From positions 1-64,000 of the forward strand of contig JAGHZU010000009.1 in assembly GCA_017745235.1 (NCBI GenBank): a stretch of 64,000 bases of DNA. The letters are read 5' to 3'. Shown here piece by piece: positions 26,334 to 35,956 of the stretch. Within the stretch, counting starts at the first letter, position 1; the number at the start of each line of letters is the position of its first letter. The notes under the pieces are model-generated. The model searched no databases and had not been told where the DNA came from. It saw only the letters and a program-made list of their open reading frames with translations. A program made the translations under genes and the position numbers. The stretch comes from Caulobacter sp. Lineage in GTDB: Bacteria > Pseudomonadota > Alphaproteobacteria > Caulobacterales > Caulobacteraceae.

Positions 26334-26401
26334 TCGGTTTCCGTTCCGGGCTGGGCGGGGTCTCCGACGCTATTGGCGTGCGCTCGGCCCGGATGGTTTT
26401 T
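26327..26401 (+). promoter_or_regulatory. Likely expression platform of the Mn riboswitch
   Basis: Two mutually exclusive pairings can be seen. AATGGCGTCGG (26327-26337) pairs over 11 positions with CCGACGCTATT (26364-26374) and competes with riboswitch P1. CCGGGC (26346-26351) pairs with GCCCGG (26387-26392), followed shortly by TTTTT ending 6-7 bases before the TMEM165 start codon. The second looks like a terminator or a start-occluding stem. Confidence 0.5.
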
Positions 26402-26406
26402 GATCC

Positions 26407-26982
26407 ATGGAATCCTTGCTCGTATCGGCCCTTGTCGTGGCCATCGCCGAAATCGGCGACAAGACCCAGCTGTTGGCCATCATCCTGGCCACCCGCTTCA
26501 AGAAACCCGTTCCGATCATCCTGGGCATCCTGACGGCCACCCTGGCCAACCACGCCCTGGCCGCGCTGGTCGGTTCCGAGGCCTCGCGCTTCCTGGACGG
26601 CGCCTGGTTCCGCTGGGCGATCGCGATCTCGTTCGTGGCCATGGCCGCCTGGGCGCTGATCCCCGACAAGGCGGACGACGACCTGCCCGGCGGCAAGGGC
26701 CGCTATGGCGTGTTCCTGACCACGACGATCGCCTTCTTCCTGGTGGAGATGGGCGACAAGACCCAGATCGCCACGGTGGCCCTGGGCGCGCGCTTCCACA
26801 ACGTTCTGCTGGTCGCCGCCGGCACCACTCTGGGCATGATGCTGGCCAACGTGCCGGCCGTTTACCTGGGTGAGGCCGTCACCAAGATCGTGCCGCTGAA
26901 ATATGTGCGCATGGGCGCGGCGCTGATCTTCCTGCTGCTGGGCGTGTGGCAGGTGGCCGAGCTGACGGGCCTGCTGAAGTAG
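26407..26982 (+). CDS. TMEM165/GDT1 family manganese transporter
   Basis: A 191-residue membrane protein with six hydrophobic segments in two repeats. Each repeat carries the family motif E-x-G-D-K-T-Q: AIAEIGDKTQLLA near residue 15 and VEMGDKTQIATVAL near residue 117. Bacterial members export Mn2+ (MneA type); eukaryotic members move Ca2+/Mn2+ into the Golgi. The upstream yybP-ykoY riboswitch strongly supports Mn2+ export in response to Mn excess. The start codon has only a weak Shine-Dalgarno match, fitting riboswitch control. Confidence 0.95.
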   Translation: MESLLVSALVVAIAEIGDKTQLLAIILATRFKKPVPIILGILTATLANHALAALVGSEASRFLDGAWFRWAIAISFVAMAAWALIPDKADDDLPGGKGRYGVFLTTTIAFFLVEMGDKTQIATVALGARFHNVLLVAAGTTLGMMLANVPAVYLGEAVTKIVPLKYVRMGAALIFLLLGVWQVAELTGLLK

Positions 26983-27042
26983 GTTCGGTTCATCCCGGAC
27001 GGCGCTCGGCGCTTGCGGGATGACACGAAGGCTGAAGGCGTT

Positions 27043-27074
27043 ATGAGGGGCGGAGCAAGGAGTCCGCCCCTCAT
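27043..27074 (+). promoter_or_regulatory. Perfect hairpin enclosing the oxoprolinase ribosome-binding site
   Basis: ATGAGGGGCGGA (27043-27054) pairs perfectly with TCCGCCCCTCAT (27063-27074). The 8-base loop GCAAGGAG holds the Shine-Dalgarno sequence, and the first two bases of the ATG at 27073 close the stem. This is a direct candidate for translational control. Confidence 0.7.
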
Positions 27075-30000
27075 GACCCAAGAACCGCGCGGCTGGGAGT
27101 TCTGGATCGATCGCGGCGGCACCTTCACCGACATCGTGGCGCGGCGGCCGGACGGGACGCTGGCGACCCACAAGCTGCTGTCGGAGAATCCCGAGCAATA
27201 CGAGGACGCCGCCGTGGCGGGCGTCCGGGCGTTGCTGGACGGAGGCGCGATCGACGCGGTGAAGATGGGCACCACCGTGGCCACCAACGCCCTCTTGGAA
27301 CGCAAGGGCGAGCCGACGGTCCTGGCGATCACGAAGGGTCACGCCGACGCCCTGCGCATCGGCTACCAGGCCCGGCCCAAACTGTTCGACCGCAACATCG
27401 TCAAGCCCGAGGCCCTCTATGCCCGCGTGGTCGAGATCGACGAGCGCGTCGCCGTCGACGGCGGGGTGCTGCGTCCGCTGGACGAGGCCGCCGCCCGGGG
27501 CGACCTGCGGGCGGCGTTCGAGGCCGGCTTCCGCGCCGTGGCCATCGTGCTGATGCACGGCTTCCGTTTCACCGACCACGAGGCGCGGGTTGCGGCGATC
27601 GCCCGCGAGATCGGCTTCACCCAGGTCTCGGTCAGCCACGAGGTCAGCCCGCTGATGAAGCTGGTCGGGCGGGGCGACACCACGGTGGTCGACGCCTACC
27701 TCTCGCCGATCCTGCGCCGCTATGTCGACCGGGTGGCCGGGGCGCTGGGGCGCGAGACGCGGCTGCTGTTCATGCAGAGCAACGGCGGCCTGACCGACGC
27801 GCGGGCGTTCCGGGGCAAGGACGCGATCCTGTCGGGGCCGGCCGGCGGCGTGGTGGGCATGGCGCGCACGGCGGGCGAGGCCGGGTTCGATCGAGTGATC
27901 GGCTTCGACATGGGCGGCACCTCGACCGACGTCTGCCACTATGCGGGCGAGTACGAGCGCGCTTACGAGACGGTGGTGGCCGGCGTGCGGATGCGCGCGC
28001 CGATGATGAACATCCACACCGTGGCGGCGGGCGGCGGCTCGATCTGCACGTTCGACGGGGCGCGATTCCGGGTGGGGCCGGAGTCGGCGGGAGCCAATCC
28101 GGGCCCGGCCTGCTACCGGCGCGGCGGTCCGCTCACCGTGACCGACTGCAACGTGATGCTGGGCAAGCTGTCGCCCGACTTCTTCCCCGCCGTGTTCGGC
28201 CCGAACGCCGACCAGCCGCTGGACCTGGCGGTGGTGGTCGAGAAGTTCCAGGCCCTGGCCGAGGACGTGGCGGTCGCCACCGGCAGGGCCATGAGCCCGC
28301 AGCAGATCGCCGAGGGCTTCGTCACCATCGCCGTGGAGAACATGGCCAAGGCGGTGCGGCAGATCTCGATCCAGCGCGGCTACGACGTCACGCGCTACGT
28401 GCTGGCCTGTTTCGGCGGGGCTGGCGGGCAGCACGCCTGCCTGGTGGCCGACGCCCTGGGCATGACCAAGGTGATGATCCATCCGTTCGCCGGGGTGCTG
28501 AGCGCCTACGGCATGGGTCTGGCCGACCTGCGTCTGATCCGCGAAGAGACGGTTGAGCGACCGCTGGACAAGGCGTCCGACCTGGCCGTCCGCGCGGCGG
28601 CGCTTGCGGAACAGGCCGAGGCCGCCCTGAGGGCGCAGGACGTGCCGGTGGCGTCGGTCGAGACCCAGGCCTCCCTGCGGGTGAAGTACGCCGGAACGGA
28701 CACGCCCCTGGTCGTGCCGTTTGGCGATCCGGCCGCCGTGAAGGCTGCGTTCGAGGACTTGCACCAGCGCCGCTTCGGCTTCACTTCGCCTGAGACGGCG
28801 CTGGTTGTGGAGACATTGTCCGTCGAGGCGATCGGACGCTCGGACGTGGGAGACGCGGCTGACTTGAAGTCGGCTGGCGCGGAGCGCGCCCAGCCGCTGG
28901 CGACCCTGCCGGCGCGCATGGCCGGGACGGAGCACCTGACGCCCGTCTTCGATCGCGAAGCCCTGGGCGTCGGCGCTGAGATTCTTGGCCCCGCCATCAT
29001 CCGCGAGGCCACCGGGACCACCATCGTCGAGCCCGGCTGGCGAGCCGCCGTCGATCCGCGCCTGAACCTTGTCCTCGACCGCGTGGTCGCCTTGCCCGCC
29101 CGCAAGGCCATCGGGACCCAGGCCGATCCGGTGATGCTGGAGGTGTTCAACAACCTCTTCATGGCCGTGGCCGAGGAGATGGGTTTCGCCCTGCAGAACA
29201 CGGCCTATTCGGTGAACATCAAGGAGCGGCTGGACTTCTCCTGCGCCCTGTTCGACCGCGACGGCGCCCTGGTGGCCAACGCCCCGCACATGCCGGTCCA
29301 TCTGGGCTCGATGGGCGACAGCGTGAGGGCGGTGCGCGACGGGCGCCTGCACGACGGCCGGGGATTGAAGCCCGGCGATGTCTACATGCTCAACGCCCCC
29401 TATGCGGGCGGCACCCACCTGCCGGACGTGACGGTGGTGGCGCCGGTGTTCGATGCGGCGGGCGCATTGACCTTCTACGTCGCCGCACGGGGGCACCAGG
29501 GCGACATCGGCGGGATCACGCCCGGCTCGATGCCGCCCAATAGCCGCACGGTCGAGGAAGAAGGGGTGCTGATCGAGAACTTCCTGCTGGTCGAGGACGG
29601 ACGGTTCCGCGAGACGGAGGTGCGGGCGCTGCTGGCCTCGGGCGCATGGCCGGCGCGCAATCCGGACCAGAACATCGGCGACCTGAAGGCCCAGGTGGCC
29701 GCGTGCGCGCGCGGGGCCGAGGCCCTGGCGGGCATGGTCGCCGAGTTCGGCCAGGACGTGGTCGAGGCCTATATGGCCCACGTGCAGGACAACGCCGAGG
29801 AGGCCGTGCGGAGGGTGCTGGCGACCCTGTCGGACGGGGCCTTCGCCTACGAACTGGACGACGGCGCGGTGGTGAAGGTGGTGATCACGGTCGATCGCGA
29901 CGCCCGCTCGGCCCGGGTCGACTTCACCGGAACCAGCGACCAGGTCCCGACCAACTTCAACGCCCCGGCCTCGATCTGCCGGGCGGCCGCGCTGTACGTC

Positions 30001-30657
30001 TTCCGCACCCTGGTCGACGACGAGATCCCCATGAACGACGGCTGCCTGCGACCGGTCGAACTGGTGATCCCAGAGGGCTCGATGCTGCGGCCGCGCTATC
30101 CGGCGGCGGTGGTCGCGGGCAATGTCGAGACCAGCCAGGTGGTGGTCGACGCCCTCTACGGCGCGCTCGGCGTGATGGCCGCGGCCCAGGGGACGATGAA
30201 CAACTTCACCTTCGGCGACGACCGGCGGCAGTACTACGAGACGATCTGCGGCGGGGCGGGCGCGGGACCGGGCTTCGCCGGCGCCGACGCGGTGCAGACC
30301 CACATGACCAACAGCCGCCTGACCGATCCGGAGGTGCTTGAGACGCGCTACCCCGTGCTGGTGGAGGCGTTCCAGATCCGGCGCGGCTCAGGCGGGGCGG
30401 GCGCGCATCGCGGCGGCGACGGGGTGGTGAGGCGGATCGGCTTCCGCGAGCCGATGACGGCGACCCTGCTGTCGAACCGTCGTCGGGTGGCGCCTTTCGG
30501 CATGGCCGGCGGCGGCGAGGGCGCGCTGGGCAAGGCCCGGGTCGAACGCGCCGACGGGGCGGTTCAGGTCTTGGCTGCGACCGACGCCGTGGAGGTGGTG
30601 GGGGGCGACGCGATCGTGATCGAGACCCCGGGGGGCGGGGGTTACGGAAGGCCGTAA
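27073..30657 (+). CDS. Hydantoinase/5-oxoprolinase, fused A and B subunits
   Basis: A 1194-residue fusion. The N-terminal HyuA half begins with the ATP-binding [17 protein letters not shown] and includes [38 protein letters not shown] and [19 protein letters not shown]. The HyuB half starts near residue 690 ([20 protein letters not shown], then [11 protein letters not shown] and [11 protein letters not shown]). The one-chain layout matches ATP-dependent 5-oxoprolinases, which open 5-oxoproline to glutamate in glutathione turnover; hydantoin or N-methylhydantoin substrates are possible. The ATG at 27073 is set by AAGGAG in a hairpin loop. Confidence 0.92.
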   Translation: MTQEPRGWEFWIDRGGTFTDIVARRPDGTLATHKLLSENPEQYEDAAVAGVRALLDGGAIDAVKMGTTVATNALLERKGEPTVLAITKGHADALRIGYQARPKLFDRNIVKPEALYARVVEIDERVAVDGGVLRPLDEAAARGDLRAAFEAGFRAVAIVLMHGFRFTDHEARVAAIAREIGFTQVSVSHEVSPLMKLVGRGDTTVVDAYLSPILRRYVDRVAGALGRETRLLFMQSNGGLTDARAFRGKDAILSGPAGGVVGMARTAGEAGFDRVIGFDMGGTSTDVCHYAGEYERAYETVVAGVRMRAPMMNIHTVAAGGGSICTFDGARFRVGPESAGANPGPACYRRGGPLTVTDCNVMLGKLSPDFFPAVFGPNADQPLDLAVVVEKFQALAEDVAVATGRAMSPQQIAEGFVTIAVENMAKAVRQISIQRGYDVTRYVLACFGGAGGQHACLVADALGMTKVMIHPFAGVLSAYGMGLADLRLIREETVERPLDKASDLAVRAAALAEQAEAALRAQDVPVASVETQASLRVKYAGTDTPLVVPFGDPAAVKAAFEDLHQRRFGFTSPETALVVETLSVEAIGRSDVGDAADLKSAGAERAQPLATLPARMAGTEHLTPVFDREALGVGAEILGPAIIREATGTTIVEPGWRAAVDPRLNLVLDRVVALPARKAIGTQADPVMLEVFNNLFMAVAEEMGFALQNTAYSVNIKERLDFSCALFDRDGALVANAPHMPVHLGSMGDSVRAVRDGRLHDGRGLKPGDVYMLNAPYAGGTHLPDVTVVAPVFDAAGALTFYVAARGHQGDIGGITPGSMPPNSRTVEEEGVLIENFLLVEDGRFRETEVRALLASGAWPARNPDQNIGDLKAQVAACARGAEALAGMVAEFGQDVVEAYMAHVQDNAEEAVRRVLATLSDGAFAYELDDGAVVKVVITVDRDARSARVDFTGTSDQVPTNFNAPASICRAAALYVFRTLVDDEIPMNDGCLRPVELVIPEGSMLRPRYPAAVVAGNVETSQVVVDALYGALGVMAAAQGTMNNFTFGDDRRQYYETICGGAGAGPGFAGADAVQTHMTNSRLTDPEVLETRYPVLVEAFQIRRGSGGAGAHRGGDGVVRRIGFREPMTATLLSNRRRVAPFGMAGGGEGALGKARVERADGAVQVLAATDAVEVVGGDAIVIETPGGGGYGRP

Positions 30658-30662
30658 CCCCC
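30637..30662. terminator. Terminator overlapping the oxoprolinase stop codon
   Basis: An 11-bp perfect stem (GGGGGTTACGG / CCGTAACCCCC, loop AAGG) includes the TAA of the oxoprolinase gene and ends 9 bases from the converging KGSADH gene. It is symmetrical, so it may serve both genes. No U-run follows. Confidence 0.6.
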
Positions 30663-30670
30663 TCCGGGCC

Positions 30671-32248
30671 TTAGGCCAGCACGACCTTCCCATCCACGCG
30701 CCGGGCGATGCCCAGCGGGTTGGCGTCCTGCAGTTCGGCCGGCAGCAGGGCCGCCGGGACGTTCTGGTAGGAGACCGGACGCAGGAAGCGGAAGATCGCC
30801 AGCGAGCCGACCGAGGTGGTGCGGCTGTCGGAGGTCGACGGGAAGGGGCCGCCGTGGACCATCGCGTGGCCCACCTCGACGCCCGTGCCGAAGCCGTTGA
30901 ACAGCACGCGGCCAGCCTTCAGCTCCAGCGACGGCAGCAGGGCGCGGGCCAGGTCGGCGTCGGCCTCGTCGGCGTGGACGGCGATGGTCAGCTGGCCTTC
31001 CAGGGCGGTGATGACCTGGGTCAGCTGAGCCAGGTCCTTGGCGCGCACGACCAGCGAGGCCGCGCCGAAGATCTCGTCCTGCAGGTGCGGGGTGGCCAGG
31101 AAGGTGGCGGCGTCGACGCTGAACAGGGCCGCACGGCCTTGGCCGTGGCCGCCTTCCAGGCCGTGGGCCACTTCGTCGACGCCCGAGGTCTCGGCCAGCG
31201 CCTTCACGCCGTGCGAGAAGGCCTTGCAGATGCCGGGGGTCAGCATCTGGCCGGCCGGGGCCTTGGCGATCACCTCGGCGGTGGCGGCCAGGAAGGCGTC
31301 AAGCTCGGGGCCGTCGATGCCCAGAAGCAGGCCGGGATTGGTGCAGAACTGGCCCGCGCCCTGGGTCAGGGCGGCGACGAAGTCGGGAGCGATGGCTGGG
31401 CCGCGCGCCTTCAGGGCGGCGGGCAGCAGCAGCACCGGATTGATGCTGCTCATCTCGGCGTAGAACGGGATCGGCTCGGGACGGCCCTGGGCGATGGCCG
31501 TCAGGGCCAGGCCCGCGCGGCGCGAACCGGTGAAGCCGGCGGCCTTGATGCGGGGGTCGGCGACCAGGCCTTGCGAGATCTCGACGCCGGCGTCGTGCAG
31601 CAGGGCGAAGACGCCGGCGGGCAGGCCGGCTTCCTTGACCGCTTCCTGGATGGCGCGGCCGACCAGTTCCGAGGTGCCAGGGTGGGCCGGGTGGGCCTTG
31701 ACCACGACCGGGCAGCCGGCCGCCAGGGCGCTGGCGGTGTCGCCGCCGGCCACCGAGAAGGCCAGGGGGAAGTTGCTGGCGCCGAACACGGCCACCGGGC
31801 CCAGCGGCACGTTGCGCAGGCGCAGGTCGGGGCGCGGCAGGGGCTTGCGGTCGGGCTGGGCCGGGTCGATGCGGGCCTCCAGCCAGCCGCCGTCGCGCAG
31901 GACGCCGGCGAACATGCGCAGCTGACCCACGGTGCGGCCGCGCTCGCCTTCGAGGCGGGGACGGGGCAGGCCGGTCTCGGCCATGGCGCGCACGATCAGA
32001 TCGTCGCCGATCGCTTCGATCTTGGCGGCGACGGTTTCCAGGAACGCGGCGCGCTGCTCCGGGCTGGTGTGGCGGTAGGGGCCGAAGGCGGCAGCGGCCA
32101 GGGCGCAGGCCTCATCCAGGTCGGCCGCCGTGGCGCCGCCGAACGCGGGAGCGAGCGATTCGCCCGTGCTGGGGTCGATCGCCTGGATCGAACCGCCGGT
32201 TCCGGGGCGCGCGGCGCCGCCGATCAAGAGTTCACCGGTGATGGACAA
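30671..32248 (-). CDS. NADP-dependent alpha-ketoglutarate semialdehyde dehydrogenase
   Basis: A 525-residue aldehyde dehydrogenase of the 2,5-dioxovalerate/KGSADH type. Visible are [33 protein letters not shown], the Glu in [12 protein letters not shown], and the catalytic Cys in [12 protein letters not shown]. It oxidises alpha-ketoglutarate semialdehyde to alpha-ketoglutarate, the last step of non-phosphorylating pentose or hexarate pathways. A TTG start at 32248 is preferred, with AGGAAGG upstream; the in-frame ATG at 32293 lies about where transcription should begin. It is divergent from a LacI regulator whose likely operator overlaps its promoter. Confidence 0.9.
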   Translation of the reverse strand: MSITGELLIGGAARPGTGGSIQAIDPSTGESLAPAFGGATAADLDEACALAAAAFGPYRHTSPEQRAAFLETVAAKIEAIGDDLIVRAMAETGLPRPRLEGERGRTVGQLRMFAGVLRDGGWLEARIDPAQPDRKPLPRPDLRLRNVPLGPVAVFGASNFPLAFSVAGGDTASALAAGCPVVVKAHPAHPGTSELVGRAIQEAVKEAGLPAGVFALLHDAGVEISQGLVADPRIKAAGFTGSRRAGLALTAIAQGRPEPIPFYAEMSSINPVLLLPAALKARGPAIAPDFVAALTQGAGQFCTNPGLLLGIDGPELDAFLAATAEVIAKAPAGQMLTPGICKAFSHGVKALAETSGVDEVAHGLEGGHGQGRAALFSVDAATFLATPHLQDEIFGAASLVVRAKDLAQLTQVITALEGQLTIAVHADEADADLARALLPSLELKAGRVLFNGFGTGVEVGHAMVHGGPFPSTSDSRTTSVGSLAIFRFLRPVSYQNVPAALLPAELQDANPLGIARRVDGKVVLA

Positions 32249-32299
32249 GGGAGCGATCCTTCCTGCTGCTGATATGTTCTGGCCCGAGGGCATCCTTAA

Positions 32300-32324
32300 A
32301 TGATACCGCTCCCATGCGCGTCAA
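32300..32324 (-). promoter_or_regulatory. KGSADH promoter with overlapping LacI-type operator
   Basis: On the minus strand TTGACG (32324-32319), a 13-base spacer and TATCAT (32305-32300) form a Caulobacter-style housekeeping promoter. The imperfect palindrome TGATACCGCTCCCA (32301-32314 on the plus strand) covers the spacer and -10. It resembles the CG-centred sites of LacI proteins such as Caulobacter XylR. A LacI gene starts 82 bases away. Confidence 0.6.
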
Positions 32325-32395
32325 GCGGCGCGGGGGCAGACAGAGTGTTTCACCCTCGCTAGGGTCTGCGCAAATCGGGGGAAACGGGATCTGGA

Positions 32396-33448
32396 ATGGC
32401 GAAGCGGCCGGCAACGATCATTCATGTGGCCGAGAAGGCGCGCGTGTCGGTCAAGACCGTCTCGCGGGTGCTGAACAATGAGCCCAACGTCACCCCCGAC
32501 CTCAAGGCGCGCGTCCTGGAGGCGGTGCAGAAGCTGGGCTACAGCCCCAGTAAGGCCGCCCGGGCCATGGCGGGCTCGCGCTCCTACCTGCTGGTGGCCA
32601 TCAACGACCGGCGGCTGACGATCGACAACTGGCGCAGCGAACGCGGCAACGAGTGGATCGACCAGATGCTTTACGGCGCGATGCTGCGCTGCGAGCAGTC
32701 GGGCTATCACCTGATGTTCGAGCTGGTGGATCGCGAGTCCGACGACCTGGAGCGGCAGATCACCTCGGTGCTGTCGTCGCTGCAGCCCGACGGCGTGATC
32801 CTGACGCCGCCCAACTGCGAGAACCCGGTGATCCTGGGGGCGCTGAAGAAGCGCAACATTCCGTTCGTGCGTCTGAACACGCCGGTGCGCGGGCAGGGGC
32901 CGCGGGTCTACATGGACGACCGCGCCGCCGCCCGCCAGGCAACGAAACATCTGCTCGGGCTGGGTCACAGGCGGATCGGCTTGATCGCCGGCGACTATCG
33001 CTTCTCGTCCTCGATCCAGCGGGTGGAGAGCTATGCCGAGACCCTGGCGGGCGCCGGCATCGAGGCTCGGGACGACTGGATCTACAAGGGCGACTTCACG
33101 TTCGAGGCCGGCGTGGCGGGGGCCAACGCCTTGCTGGACCTGGCCGAGCCGCCGACGGCGATCCTGGCCTCCAACGACCAGATGGCGCTGGGCGTGGTCA
33201 GCGTGGCCCAGGCCAGGGGCGTCCCCGTGCCCGACCAGCTGTCGATCATCAGCTTCGACGACACGATCGGCGTGAGGCTTAGCGTGCCGTCTCTGACGGC
33301 CGTGCGTCAGCCGGTGGCCCGAATGGCCGAGACGGCGACCGACATGCTCATCAACGCCAGCGCCAGCGGGGAAAAATTGAGTTCGAGCAGCACGCTGGTG
33401 CCGTTCGAGCTGATCGTGCGCGCCTCGACGGGACGCGCGCCGGCGTAG
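32396..33448 (+). CDS. LacI family transcriptional regulator
   Basis: A 350-residue LacI-type repressor. The HTH and hinge are at residues 1-60 (TIIHVAEKARVSVKTVSRVL, NNEPNVTPDLKARVLEAV, KLGYSPSKAARAM). The sugar-binding fold follows (LVAINDRR, GVILTPPNCENPVILG, GLGHRRIGLIAGDYRFSSS, ILASNDQMALGVVSVAQARG). It probably represses the divergent KGSADH gene, and possibly the GH3/TonB receptor genes downstream, in response to a sugar or sugar acid. It is followed by a hairpin terminator. Confidence 0.93.
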   Translation: MAKRPATIIHVAEKARVSVKTVSRVLNNEPNVTPDLKARVLEAVQKLGYSPSKAARAMAGSRSYLLVAINDRRLTIDNWRSERGNEWIDQMLYGAMLRCEQSGYHLMFELVDRESDDLERQITSVLSSLQPDGVILTPPNCENPVILGALKKRNIPFVRLNTPVRGQGPRVYMDDRAAARQATKHLLGLGHRRIGLIAGDYRFSSSIQRVESYAETLAGAGIEARDDWIYKGDFTFEAGVAGANALLDLAEPPTAILASNDQMALGVVSVAQARGVPVPDQLSIISFDDTIGVRLSVPSLTAVRQPVARMAETATDMLINASASGEKLSSSSTLVPFELIVRASTGRAPA

Positions 33449-33454
33449 GAGCGA

Positions 33455-33482
33455 GGGCGGAGCCGCTTTCGCCGCTCCGCCC
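33455..33482 (+). terminator. Terminator after the LacI gene
   Basis: A 9-bp stem GGGCGGAGC / GCTCCGCCC with loop CGCTTTCGCC lies 7 bases after the LacI stop and is followed by CCTTTCC. It separates the LacI gene from the convergent GH3 gene and may serve both. Confidence 0.6.
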
Positions 33483-33492
33483 CCTTTCCATT

Positions 33493-35742
33493 CTACTTGC
33501 CGTCGTACGACACCGGCAGGGACTTGGCCGCCAGGGTGACGTCGGTCTTGCTCGTCAGGTCTCGCGAGGAGGCGCCCAGCGACACCTCGTAGGCGCCGGC
33601 GGCCACGTTCCACGTCTTGGCCTTGGAGTCGAAGGTGGCCAGCAGGCGCGGGTCCACCGTGACGCTGACGGTGGTGCTGGCGCCGGGCGCCAGGTCCACC
33701 TTCTTGAAGCCAGCCAGGCGGCGGGGCGCTTCCCAGTCCGAGCCGGCCTTGGGGCCGACATAGACCTGGGGCACGTCCTTGCCGGCGGTCTTGCCGGTAT
33801 TGGTGACCTTGAAGCTGACGGTCAGCTTGCCGCCGGCCGACGAGGCCTTGAGGTCGCTGTAGCCGAAGGTCGAGTACGACAGGCCGTGGCCGAAGGCGAA
33901 CAGCGGCTGGTGGCCCTTCAGGTCGAACCACTTGTAGCCGACGGCCGCGCCCTCGATGTCGTAGTTGGCGTCGACCATCAGCTCCGGTTGGGCGTGGTCG
34001 CCGTCGATCACCGGGCGCGGCAGCTGGGCCGCGGCGGCGGGGAAGGTCACGGGCAGGCGGCCCGACGGGTTGACCTCGCCGGTCAGAACGCGGGCGATGG
34101 CCTCGCCGCCGTTGGTGCCCGGGAACCAGGCTTCCACCACGGCGCCGACCTTGTCGAGCCAGGGCATCAGCACCGCGCCGCCCGTCTCCAGCACCACGGC
34201 CGTCTTCGGATTGGCCGAAGCCACCGCGTCGATCAGGGCGTCCTGGTTGTCGGCCAGGGTCAGGGAGTAGTCCTCCGACTCGGCCGCCCACTGGTGGGCG
34301 AAGACGATGACCAGGTCGCTCTCGGCGGCCAGCTTGGCGGCCGCGGCCGGATCGGTCCCGTCGTTATAGGTGACGGTCGCGCCCTTGGCCCGGGCTTGCA
34401 GGGCCTTCAGGGGCGAGTTGGGGTGGTAGACGATCGGACCGGGGAAGCCCTTCGGGCCCAGGCCCTTCACCGCCATGCCGCCGATCGGGAACACCTGGGA
34501 GGAACCGCCGCCCGACAGGACGCCGACATCGGCGTGCGAACCGATCACGGCGATCTTCCTCGCCGTCGACGCGACGGGCAGCAGGGCCTTGTCGTTCTTC
34601 AGCAGCACGATGGCCTCTTCGGCATCGGCCTGGGTGATCTTGGCGTGGGCGGCGAAGTCGATCGGGCCCTTGACCACCGGGTGGTCGAACAGGCCATGGG
34701 CGAACATCGAGCGGGTGATGCGGCGGGCCATGTCGTCCAGGCGCGCCTGCGGCACCGAACCGTCGGCCACGGCGGCCTTCAGCGGCGCGCCGAAGAAGGG
34801 CTGCTTGTCGAAGGTGTAGGCCGACTCCTGGTCCAGGCCCGCATTGGCGGCCTTGGCGGTGGAGTGCGTGCCGCCCCAGTCGGACATGACGTAGCCCTTG
34901 TAGCCCCAATCCTTCTTCAGGACCTCGTTCAGGAGCCAGTCGTTCTCGCAGGCGTAGGTCGAGTTGACGCGGTTATAGGAGCACATGACCGAGCCGGGGC
35001 TGGAGTTCTCGATCGCGAACTCGAAGGCCAGGAAGTCGGACTGGCGGGCGGCGGCGTCGCTGATGTTGGAGCTGACCGTCATGCGGTTCGTCTCCTGGCC
35101 GTTCAGCGCCCAGTGCTTGATGGTGGAGATGATGTTGTTGGACTGGATGCCGCGGATCTGGGCCCCGACCATCACGCCGGCCAGCAGGGGATCCTCGCCG
35201 CCGTACTCGAAATTGCGGCCGTTGCGGGGGTCGCGGGCCAGGTTCACGCCGCCGGCCAGCTGGACGTTGAAGCCCGAGGAACGCGCTTCCGAACCGATCA
35301 TCGCGCCGCCCTTGAAGGCCAGCTCGGGATTCCAGGTGGCGGCCGTGGCGATGCCGGCGGGCAGGGAGGTGCGCTCCAGGTAGGGATCGCTCGACTCGCG
35401 TTGGGTGGCCACGCCGACGCCGGCGTCGGTTTCCCATTGGGGAGGCACGCCCAGGCGCGGGATTCCAGGGATGTAGCCCGCCGAGCCCATGCGGGCCTCG
35501 GGCGAGGGGGTGAACTTCGGCTTCTCCTGGTTCGAGCCGAAATAGCCGAACACCAGGGTCAATTTTTCGTCCTGCGTCATTTGCGCAACGATCAGGTCGG
35601 CGCGTTGGTCGGGTGAAAGCTTGGTGTTCATCCAAGGTTTCGAGGCCGTCGCGGTCGCCGTCTGCGCGTGAGCGACGCCCATCGGCAGCGCCGTGCTGAG
35701 CATCAAGGCCATCGCCAGGCCGCGCATTTGCTGTCGTTTCAT
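33493..35742 (-). CDS. Secreted glycoside hydrolase family 3 enzyme
   Basis: A 749-residue GH3 enzyme with a signal peptide (MKRQQMRGLAMALMLSTALP, cleavage after AHA near residue 26). Next come the TIM barrel with the nucleophile Asp288 in GYVMSDWGGTHST, the second alpha/beta domain (VIGSHADVGVLSGGGSSQVF), and a C-terminal fibronectin-III-like domain (VPQVYVGPKAG). GH3 enzymes release beta-linked glucose or xylose from the ends of oligosaccharides, likely in the periplasm here. It is divergent from a TonB-dependent receptor, which suggests a joint uptake and hydrolysis unit for a plant glycan or glycoside. Confidence 0.93.
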   Translation of the reverse strand: MKRQQMRGLAMALMLSTALPMGVAHAQTATATASKPWMNTKLSPDQRADLIVAQMTQDEKLTLVFGYFGSNQEKPKFTPSPEARMGSAGYIPGIPRLGVPPQWETDAGVGVATQRESSDPYLERTSLPAGIATAATWNPELAFKGGAMIGSEARSSGFNVQLAGGVNLARDPRNGRNFEYGGEDPLLAGVMVGAQIRGIQSNNIISTIKHWALNGQETNRMTVSSNISDAAARQSDFLAFEFAIENSSPGSVMCSYNRVNSTYACENDWLLNEVLKKDWGYKGYVMSDWGGTHSTAKAANAGLDQESAYTFDKQPFFGAPLKAAVADGSVPQARLDDMARRITRSMFAHGLFDHPVVKGPIDFAAHAKITQADAEEAIVLLKNDKALLPVASTARKIAVIGSHADVGVLSGGGSSQVFPIGGMAVKGLGPKGFPGPIVYHPNSPLKALQARAKGATVTYNDGTDPAAAAKLAAESDLVIVFAHQWAAESEDYSLTLADNQDALIDAVASANPKTAVVLETGGAVLMPWLDKVGAVVEAWFPGTNGGEAIARVLTGEVNPSGRLPVTFPAAAAQLPRPVIDGDHAQPELMVDANYDIEGAAVGYKWFDLKGHQPLFAFGHGLSYSTFGYSDLKASSAGGKLTVSFKVTNTGKTAGKDVPQVYVGPKAGSDWEAPRRLAGFKKVDLAPGASTTVSVTVDPRLLATFDSKAKTWNVAAGAYEVSLGASSRDLTSKTDVTLAAKSLPVSYDGK

Positions 35743-35765
35743 TCGTTTGCCTCCCTTATGAAGCT

Positions 35766-35780
35766 TGCTCGTTATCGAGC
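35766..35780 (-). promoter_or_regulatory. Small hairpin in the GH3 leader
   Basis: GCTCG-TTAT-CGAGC forms a 5-bp stem in the region between the predicted promoter and the start codon of the GH3 gene. It might affect mRNA stability. Weak evidence. Confidence 0.25.
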
Positions 35781-35876
35781 GTATTCTCAGCTATTTCTTT
35801 CGAAACGACGTCCTACTTTTAGCTATTCACGGCGAGCGAGACGCGGCTTCCAACTAAGCATCAAATACAAGTGTGA

Positions 35877-35905
35877 TTGACAACGTTGTCGTACTGTAGC
35901 TATGC
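35877..35905 (+). promoter_or_regulatory. TonB-receptor promoter with LacI-type palindrome
   Basis: TTGACA (35877-35882) is followed after 17 bases by CTATGC, a plausible -35/-10 pair. The perfect 12-bp palindrome GACAACGTTGTC (35879-35890), with the central CG typical of LacI-family operators, overlaps the -35. It lies between the divergent GH3 and TonB receptor genes and could control both. Confidence 0.6.
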
Positions 35906-35956
35906 ACAGCACGCAAGTCGCGACAAAAAACGGATCGCGCGCAGGGAGGGATGAAG

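Noticed and set aside
26191-30303. A 1370-codon minus-strand open frame opposite the TMEM165 and oxoprolinase genes
   Set aside because: It is a mirror of strong third-position GC bias. Its translation is rich in His, Arg, Gly and Asp without domains, whereas the plus-strand reading gives clear enzyme motifs.
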